Below are positions 57,641-64,000 of a stretch of 64,000 bases of DNA, one piece after another (position 1 is the first letter of the stretch; every line of letters starts with the position of its first letter). A program made the translations under genes and the position numbers. A model generated the notes under the pieces. It saw nothing but the letters and a program-made list of their open reading frames with translations, ran no database searches and had not been told where the DNA came from. Origin of the DNA: Verrucomicrobiales bacterium (GTDB lineage Bacteria > Verrucomicrobiota > Verrucomicrobiia > Limisphaerales > CANJXF01); assembly GCA_947478865.1 (NCBI GenBank), contig CANJXF010000011.1, positions 1-64,000 of the forward strand. Reading direction: 5' to 3'.

Positions 57641-58518
57641 CACCCGCGCTGCCGCGTCGCTTCGTAAAGGAACACGCCGGTGGCAACAGCCACGTTCAGC
57701 GAATTCATGTGCGACGGCATTGGGATTTCCACCGCGTCATCGCAGGCCGCCAGAACAGGCGACGTCAGTCCCGGCCCTTCCGCGCCGAACACCAGGCAGC
57801 AGTCGGCGCGCAGATCCACGGCGGATAATTTTTTTGCGCCCGGTCTGGGATGCGCCGCCACACAGCGCACATCACGCGCGCGCAAGGCGGTCAATGTTTC
57901 CACCAGGTTCTCCACCTGCACCACCGGTTGCTCGAAGACGGTGCCCATCGAACCGGAGACGGCGCGACGCTGGAATGGACTGCAAGAGGTCTCGCCCACA
58001 ATCAGAACATGCACGCCAAAGGCGGCGCAACTTCGGACGATGGCGCCGAAATTCTCCGCGCTGGCAATCCCTTCCACCGCTGCGAGCAGCATGGGGCGCG
58101 ACACGTTTTGCAGAAGCGTTTCCAGGTCCGGTTGCGACGGGATTTTGCCCACGGCCAGCGCGCCTTGATGCAGCGTGTAGCCGGTGATGGTTTCCAACAC
58201 ACTTTGTTCGGCGACGTAAACGGTGATTTCATCTTCCGGTCGCGCGCGCAGGAGCGGTTCAAGTTGCGTAAACCACGCCGGCGTGAGCAACGCGGACACC
58301 ACCGCGAACCGGCTCGCCAACAAACGTTTAACCACCTTGACGTTCGTCGCCACCAATACCCCTGCCCGCTCGTGTTCCTCCGTGCGCCGGAGGGTTGAAT
58401 ACAACGCCAGCTCCGGCAAATCGAGTGATTGAATGGATTGAATGCGCAAAGTCGCCACGCGGGAATTTAAGCGGTGGGAAGCAGCAATGAAAAGCGCCGA
58501 AGCAAAACGCATCGACAC
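57640..58518 (-). CDS. TrmH/SpoU family RNA 2'-O-methyltransferase
   Basis: LLAAVEGIASAENFGAIVRSCAAFGVHVLIVGETSCSPFQRRAVSGSMGTVFEQPVV, LVFGAEGPGLTSPVL, IPMPSHMNSLNVAVATGVFLYEA; start uncertain (58458 GTG possible). Confidence 0.92.
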   Translation of the reverse strand: MSMRFASALFIAASHRLNSRVATLRIQSIQSLDLPELALYSTLRRTEEHERAGVLVATNVKVVKRLLASRFAVVSALLTPAWFTQLEPLLRARPEDEITVYVAEQSVLETITGYTLHQGALAVGKIPSQPDLETLLQNVSRPMLLAAVEGIASAENFGAIVRSCAAFGVHVLIVGETSCSPFQRRAVSGSMGTVFEQPVVQVENLVETLTALRARDVRCVAAHPRPGAKKLSAVDLRADCCLVFGAEGPGLTSPVLAACDDAVEIPMPSHMNSLNVAVATGVFLYEATRQRG

Positions 58519-58807
58519 AAATTACCGCAAATTTAAAACGCGTTGAATTCTGACAGTCTGCTTGGATTCAAAAGGAAGGATCGCCTAAAAACCGTTTTAG
58601 ATATTCAAATCGTGGATCGCTAACAATATCTACTCGATGATGAGTCGCTAAAAAAATCCTTCTCCTCGCATTATCCAAACTGTGCATCCCTGTTTGAATA
58701 ATTCTGAACTAACCCTTGGGACGGGCCATCTTGCCACTCAGACGCGACGACATGGAGTCACAAATTTTTAACAGGGATAGGGCGGATGTTCAGAATCGGA
58801 TTTTCGA

Positions 58808-60361
58808 CTAGGGAGCGGAGAGTCGGAAGAATTGCGCGGCAGCAGCCATCGGGATTGTGACCCGGTTTTGATTGTTCGTAACCACAACGGTGTTGGTCAC
58901 GACGGTCCAGGCCATGGGAGGATTCAGGTCCGGCGCGGCTTGGAGAGAAAAGCCGCTGGGTAGAATTGGCCATTCCAAAATCGCCTGATTTCCCGAACGC
59001 GTCACTTGCAGGGGCAACGTGAAGAAATGGAAGGCCATCGCGTAGCTCTCGCCATTGGAGACTTTCCCCATGCCGCCCTTTTTGAAGACTTGCAGGTCGT
59101 ATCGCCCCGGAGCCAGACCGGTCGCGAAGAGGTGTTCGACGTTATCCACCGTGCTCGTGCTGGCCGCAATCAGATTGGTAGTGGCCACGCGGTAGAGGAA
59201 AAGATCGAGGTTGTTAATATTCGTTTTTAGCGTCTGCCGGTTCCAAACCAAGGTCGCATTGACCGTGAGCCCGGCGGGAACGTTAAAATAATAGTGGTTC
59301 ACGGTTTCCGCCATGACGCTGCTGCTGATCGAGTTAAAATCCCATCCGATGAGCGTGGAGAGGTTCGAGGTGCTGTTGCCGGGCGGGTGCGCGGCGTCCA
59401 AGCCGATCGAACTCGATTCCACGAAAGCGAATTTGCCCGCCGCGAGTTGTTTGTAGGAATTGAAAACGTTGAGAATGCCCGCGCCAAACCGCGGATCGAG
59501 CGGAGCGGTGGCGGTATGAGTCCAATTGCTCGGCTTCACCGCGCCATTGAGCAGGAGCGCCTTGATCGTGCGAATGTCATTCGCGGCGTTGGTGGTGCCG
59601 GTGCCGGCATCGCCGCGAAGTCCGGCCTGCACCAGGATCGCCCCGGCTCCAGCGACCTGCGGAGTCGAAAAACTGGTCGCGCCAGCCGGTGCGGTGATGT
59701 CGGGTTTGGAGCGGCTGTTATCCAAGGTCGGGCCGACGCTGGAATCGCCGCCGAACGCGCCGACGCCGATTCCATTGTAAGCCGTGGCGGGGGCGTTCGG
59801 CGGGCCGCTGTTGCCCGCGCCGGAAACGAAGAGCGTATTTTTTTGCGCGGCATAATCGTCGTAATCAGAATCGAGGGTGGTCTGCGGCGGTGATGCGCCA
59901 AAGTTAAAGCTTTGATTGACGATTTTGGCCTGGATCGCCGTGCCAAGGGTAATAAACGGTTCGTAAAAATAATTGGCGTCGTAGTTATCCACGTGCGCCA
60001 CGCCGGGAGCGACACCCAGCGACGTTCCATAAAAATATCCGCCCACCGCGTCGGCGTGATCGGAGTCGGTGCCCAAAGCGTTGGGAAAAGCCGAAGAGGT
60101 TCCGTCTTGCGAGATGTAGCTAAAGAGACTGACCGGCTGGCCGACGATGGATGGAGTCACTTCCCAGGCCGTGGCCGCGTAATAGGGCGCTTCCGGCTGC
60201 GCCACCTTCACCCCGGTGCCGATCAAGGTGGGATCCGTAGAACGCAACAAGCTCACGCCGGTGGCATCGAGGGTGGTCGCACGGGCAGAAACGAAAGGGG
60301 CGGCGATTAAAATTAAGCAGAGCGCGGCTCGGTTTTTGACAGTCATTCGAGTGGGAGCCAT
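58808..60361 (-). CDS. Subtilase-like (S8/S53-type fold) secreted protein with C-terminal FFRLSAP module
   Basis: SDHADAVGGYFYGTSLGVAPGVAH (His), VSGAGNSGPP (Asn), TSFSTPQVAGAGAILVQ (Ser); expected Asp position reads GVKVAQPEAP. Confidence 0.75.
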   Translation of the reverse strand: MAPTRMTVKNRAALCLILIAAPFVSARATTLDATGVSLLRSTDPTLIGTGVKVAQPEAPYYAATAWEVTPSIVGQPVSLFSYISQDGTSSAFPNALGTDSDHADAVGGYFYGTSLGVAPGVAHVDNYDANYFYEPFITLGTAIQAKIVNQSFNFGASPPQTTLDSDYDDYAAQKNTLFVSGAGNSGPPNAPATAYNGIGVGAFGGDSSVGPTLDNSRSKPDITAPAGATSFSTPQVAGAGAILVQAGLRGDAGTGTTNAANDIRTIKALLLNGAVKPSNWTHTATAPLDPRFGAGILNVFNSYKQLAAGKFAFVESSSIGLDAAHPPGNSTSNLSTLIGWDFNSISSSVMAETVNHYYFNVPAGLTVNATLVWNRQTLKTNINNLDLFLYRVATTNLIAASTSTVDNVEHLFATGLAPGRYDLQVFKKGGMGKVSNGESYAMAFHFFTLPLQVTRSGNQAILEWPILPSGFSLQAAPDLNPPMAWTVVTNTVVVTNNQNRVTIPMAAAAQFFRLSAP

Positions 60362-60484
60362 TGTTTCAGACCGGCGGGAATTTTGCAATTGGTTGATCGT
60401 CGATTCCAGACGGCTTCGGGGGGATTGAACCCGCCGCAGAGATTTTCCCGATAAAGGCATCGTCCGCGAAAGTGCATGTAAGGA

Positions 60485-61525
60485 TTGAAACAGGACGAAA
60501 ATTGTTTAGCTTACGCGCCACTGTGCTGCGACGAAACGAATGAGTCGCCCGCGCGCAAAGCTGTTTTGAAAACGTTTTTAAATACGAAGAAGCGAGTGGA
60601 CCATGCCGCTTGGATCGGCCGGCAAGCCATTCTCGGGGGCCTGATTGTGATCTGTTGCGCCAGCAGCGGCTGCTCGATTCGCCGTTATGCGATGAACAAG
60701 GCGTCCGATGCGCTGGCCGCCAGCGGCAATACCTTTGCCAGCGACGATGATCCTGAACTGATCAAAGCCGCCGCGCCCTTCAGCTTGAAGCTGATGGAAA
60801 GTTTTCTCGCCGAGAATCCGAAGCACGGCGGCTTGTTGACCGCCACGGCGAGCGGTTTTACCAAATACGCATTTGCCTTCGTGCAGCAGGACGCGGATGA
60901 ATTGGAAGAACGCGATCTCGCCGCCGCCGAGGCGCTGCGCAACCGGGCGCGGAAACTCTATTTGCGCGCGCAGAGATATGGCTTGCGCGGACTCGAAGTG
61001 AAGCATGCCGGGTTCGCGAATGCGTTGCTGGCCAATCCGAAGGCCGCCGTTCGCCAAATCAGAAAGGACGAAGTTCCCCTGCTCTATTGGACGGCGGCAG
61101 CCTGGGGTTCGGCGATTTCCCTGTCCAAAAACAACCCCGAACTCATCGCGCAGATCCCGGCGATGGAAGCCTTGATCGATCGCGCTTTGGAGCTGAACGA
61201 AAGCTACGAGAGCGGGGCAATTCATGGATTCCTGATTTCCTACGAAATGAGCCGCCAGGGTATAATGGGCGATCCCGCCGCACGTTCCCGCCAGCACTTT
61301 GCGCGCGCGCTGGAATTGTCCGGCGGAAAAGATGCCTCGCCGCTGGTTGCGCTGGCCGAAGCGGTCACGATCAAGAAGCAGGACGCGAAGGAATTTGAAT
61401 CCTTGTTGAACCGGGCTTTGGCCATCAATCCCGACGCCAATCCCGATACGCGCCTCGTCAACACCATTATGCAACGGCGAGCGCGTTGGCTATTGTCGCG
61501 CAAGTCCGATTTGTTTTTAGAATAG
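60485..61525 (+). CDS. TRAP transporter TatT-component (TPAT, helical repeat) lipoprotein
   Basis: VICCASSGCSIRRYAMNKASDALAASGNTFASDDDPELIKAAAPFSLKLMESFLAENPKHGGLLTATASGFTKYAFAFVQQDADELEERD. Confidence 0.85.
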   Translation: MKQDENCLAYAPLCCDETNESPARKAVLKTFLNTKKRVDHAAWIGRQAILGGLIVICCASSGCSIRRYAMNKASDALAASGNTFASDDDPELIKAAAPFSLKLMESFLAENPKHGGLLTATASGFTKYAFAFVQQDADELEERDLAAAEALRNRARKLYLRAQRYGLRGLEVKHAGFANALLANPKAAVRQIRKDEVPLLYWTAAAWGSAISLSKNNPELIAQIPAMEALIDRALELNESYESGAIHGFLISYEMSRQGIMGDPAARSRQHFARALELSGGKDASPLVALAEAVTIKKQDAKEFESLLNRALAINPDANPDTRLVNTIMQRRARWLLSRKSDLFLE

Positions 61526-61545
61526 AGAGAATTATCACCAACGAA

Positions 61546-62580
61546 ATGAAACGTAAGAATCACAAACAATTTTCCGCCACCATTTTCCTTCTCGCGCTCT
61601 TCGCTATGACGAGCATTACGTTCGCCGCGCCGGTGAAGATTCGACTCGGCACGCTCGCCCCGAACGGTTCGTCCTATTACAAGCACCTTCAAGCCATGGG
61701 CGAGAAATGGAAACAAACGCCCGGCGGTGGCGTGTCGCTCACCATTTATCCCGACGGCACGATGGGCAGCGAAGCCGACATGGTCCGCCGCATGAAGCTG
61801 GGGCAGCTCCAGGCGGGCATGGTCACGACCACCGGGCTTTCGGAAATCGAGCCTGCCGTGGCCGGCTTGCAAAGCATGCCGATGGCCTTCCGCACGCTGG
61901 AAGAGGTTGATTACGTAGGCGAAAAACTGCAGCCGATCCTGGAAAAGCGGCTCGCGGAAAAAGGTTTCGTCGTGCTGTTTTGGTCGGACACCGGCTGGGT
62001 TCGTTTCTTTTCCAAACAGCCGGTGGTCAGCCCGGATGATCTGAAGAAAACAAAACTATTCGTCGCTGCCAATCGGCCGAGCGAAGAAAACATTTATCGA
62101 TCAGCCGGATGCAATCCGGTGCCGCTCGAAGTCACCGACATTTTGCCGAATCTGCAAACCGGCTTGATCAATGCCGTCCCCTTGCCACCGAGCATCGCGT
62201 TGGCCATTCAAGTCGATAACGCCGCGCCCAACATGCTCGACCTGAATTGGGTTCCGCTTGTCGGCGCCGCCATCGTCACGAAAAAAACCTGGGATTCCAT
62301 TCCGCCGGAGGGACGGGACGCCCTGCGCAAAGCGGCGGTGGAAGCAGGAAAATTAATCAAGGCTGACGGCCGCCGCGAAGGGATGGAATCGGTTGAGGCC
62401 ATGCGCAAACGCGGATTGAAAGTAAACCTGATCACTCCGGCGATCGAAGCCCAGTGGTTGCAAATCGCGGAATCGGTTTACCCGAAAATTCGCGGAATCA
62501 CCGTTCCCACCGATATTTTTGACGAGGTGATGGGCCAGTTGAAGACCTTCCGCGGGACGCAGGCAGGAGCAAAGAAGTGA
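61546..62580 (+). CDS. TRAP transporter substrate-binding protein (DctP)
   Basis: APVKIRLGTLAPNGSSYYKHLQAMGEKWKQTPGGGVSLTIYPDGTMGSEADMVRRMKLGQLQAGMVTTTGL. Confidence 0.93.
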   Translation: MKRKNHKQFSATIFLLALFAMTSITFAAPVKIRLGTLAPNGSSYYKHLQAMGEKWKQTPGGGVSLTIYPDGTMGSEADMVRRMKLGQLQAGMVTTTGLSEIEPAVAGLQSMPMAFRTLEEVDYVGEKLQPILEKRLAEKGFVVLFWSDTGWVRFFSKQPVVSPDDLKKTKLFVAANRPSEENIYRSAGCNPVPLEVTDILPNLQTGLINAVPLPPSIALAIQVDNAAPNMLDLNWVPLVGAAIVTKKTWDSIPPEGRDALRKAAVEAGKLIKADGRREGMESVEAMRKRGLKVNLITPAIEAQWLQIAESVYPKIRGITVPTDIFDEVMGQLKTFRGTQAGAKK

Positions 62581-64000
62581 GCAGCGACGTCTGCCTGGAT
62601 CCCGCCGCAGCCCTTCACCCGAGCGAGGAACTCTCCGGCTGGCGGCGCTGGATTCGTGATGGCGAAAATCTCGTCATTGCGATCGCGCTCGCCATCCTGA
62701 TGCTGCTGCCGCTGGTGGAAATTTTTCTGCGCAAATCATTTCACAGCGGGCTGACCGGCTCGACGGCATTCCAACAACATCTGGTTCTCATCATCGGTTT
62801 GCTCGGCGGAATGTTTGCCGCGCGCGACGGCCGTTTGCTGGCCCTTTCCACTTTGACGAATTTCCTGCGCGGTGGCTGGCAGACGTTTGCCCGAATCTTC
62901 AGCAGCGCGTTCGCCGCAGGTGTCACCGTTTTCCTTTGCCTCGCGGCCATTCAGCTGGTCCAGTCCGAGCGCCAAGGCGGAAAAATCCTCGCCTACGGAA
63001 TTCCGGTCTGGGCAATTCAACTAATCATGCCAATCGGCTTTTGCATTATCGCCGCACGCTTAATCCGGCATTCATCCGACGCCTGGCGCGGTCGCATCGT
63101 CACCCTCCTGCTTGCCGCAGGAATGGTCTGGATTGGATTTCATCCGCCGCTTGCGCCCGATAAATTAGTTGTGCCCGGGCTGATCACGTTGCTCATTGCC
63201 GTGGTTTTGGGCGCGCCCATTTTCGTGATGCTCGGCGGTGCTGCCCTGATATTATTCTGGGGCGAAGATCTCCCGATCGCGTCGATTTCCCTGACCCATT
63301 ATTCGATGGTGACCAATCCCACGCTGCCCACGGTGCCGCTGTTCACGCTGGCGGGATATTTCCTGGCGGAAGGTGGAGCCTCGAAACGCTTGATCCGCGT
63401 TTTCCAGGCGTTACTCGGTTCGATGCGCGGCGGTCCAGCCATCGTCACGGTGTTGCTCTGTGCGTTTTTCACTTCGTTCACCGGTGCATCGGGCGTGACG
63501 ATTCTCGCGCTCGGCGGCCTGCTCATGCCAGTGCTGATGGGCGCGGGCTATTCCGAACGCTCCACGCTCGGCCTGCTCACCGGCTCGGGTGGACTTGGTT
63601 TGCTTTTCCCGCCTTCGCTGCCGCTGATTCTGTATGCGATCGTCGCCAGCTCGAATTCCAAAGGCTCCGGCGTGACGATTGAAAAAATGTTCCTGGGCGG
63701 CCTCGGGCCTGCCTTGCTGCTGGTTGGAATGTCGATCTGGCTCGGAGTTCGGCTTGGGCCAAAAGCGCAGACGGACAACCGCCCTAAGTTTGATCGGGCT
63801 GAAGCCTGGCGCGCGCTCATGGCGGCGAAGTGGGAATTGCTCCTGCCCATCGTGGCGCTGGTCGCCTTGTTCGGCGGATTCGCCACCCCGGTGGAAGCTG
63901 CGGCAGTCACGGCGTTCTACGCCTTTGTCGTCGAGACCTTCGTTTATCGCGACTTCAAAAAGCCCGGAGACATTCCCCGCGTCATGGCAGAATGCGGCGT
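62577..64000 (+). CDS. TRAP transporter fused small/large permease (DctQ-DctM), truncated by the right window edge
   Basis: Not in ORF track; GTG overlaps the dctP stop (GTGA). MSSDVCLDPAAALHPSEELSGWRRWIRDGENLVIAIALAILMLLPLVEIFLRK... then VPGLITLLIAVVLGAPIFVMLGGAALILFWGED...PTLPTVPLFTLAGYFLAEGG. Confidence 0.9.
   Translation, partial: MSSDVCLDPAAALHPSEELSGWRRWIRDGENLVIAIALAILMLLPLVEIFLRKSFHSGLTGSTAFQQHLVLIIGLLGGMFAARDGRLLALSTLTNFLRGGWQTFARIFSSAFAAGVTVFLCLAAIQLVQSERQGGKILAYGIPVWAIQLIMPIGFCIIAARLIRHSSDAWRGRIVTLLLAAGMVWIGFHPPLAPDKLVVPGLITLLIAVVLGAPIFVMLGGAALILFWGEDLPIASISLTHYSMVTNPTLPTVPLFTLAGYFLAEGGASKRLIRVFQALLGSMRGGPAIVTVLLCAFFTSFTGASGVTILALGGLLMPVLMGAGYSERSTLGLLTGSGGLGLLFPPSLPLILYAIVASSNSKGSGVTIEKMFLGGLGPALLLVGMSIWLGVRLGPKAQTDNRPKFDRAEAWRALMAAKWELLLPIVALVALFGGFATPVEAAAVTAFYAFVVETFVYRDFKKPGDIPRVMAECG

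Overview
A 64-kb chromosomal window whose gene content looks like the PVC superphylum, probably Verrucomicrobiota (DUF1501/DUF1549-DUF1553 pair, sulfatase, Ig-rich secreted proteins ending in a 'RFYQLRSP/FFRLSAP' module, many small intergenic repeats). Most of it is ordinary housekeeping and carbohydrate/sulfate scavenging genes: peroxiredoxin, larE, yggU, tatD, metK-ahcY with a divergent ArsR-methyltransferase regulator, ispD, oxyR-like/catalase/ankyrin, pabB, infA, nadC, a ccsA/hemX-hemA-hemC-cobA/hemD heme operon, two subtilase-like proteins, and a TRAP operon running off the right edge. The accessory hot spot is about 32.3-36.6 kb. There, small unrelated minus-strand ORFs are separated by near-identical repeat modules. 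Three 69-71 bp segments have attC-like R''/R' ends (GCCTAAC/GCCTAAG ... GTTGAAC) and an internal stem, and the stop codon of two ORFs lies inside the GCCTAAC box. Three IS110/IS1111-type transposase 5' remnants sit next to these sites. I read this as an integrase-less gene-cassette array (CALIN-like) shaped by attC-associated insertion sequences. Other notable items are a LamG-like domain inserted in frame inside an Ig domain and flanked by CCGATT direct repeats, an STN-like/prodomain/S8 peptidase architecture, a subtilase-like protein with a probable Asp-to-Glu change, a VOC protein whose N-terminal half is replaced by 42-bp tandem repeats, and several small ORFs missing from the supplied track. 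No tRNA, rRNA or CRISPR was recognised. All family calls are by eye from motifs; no database search was run.
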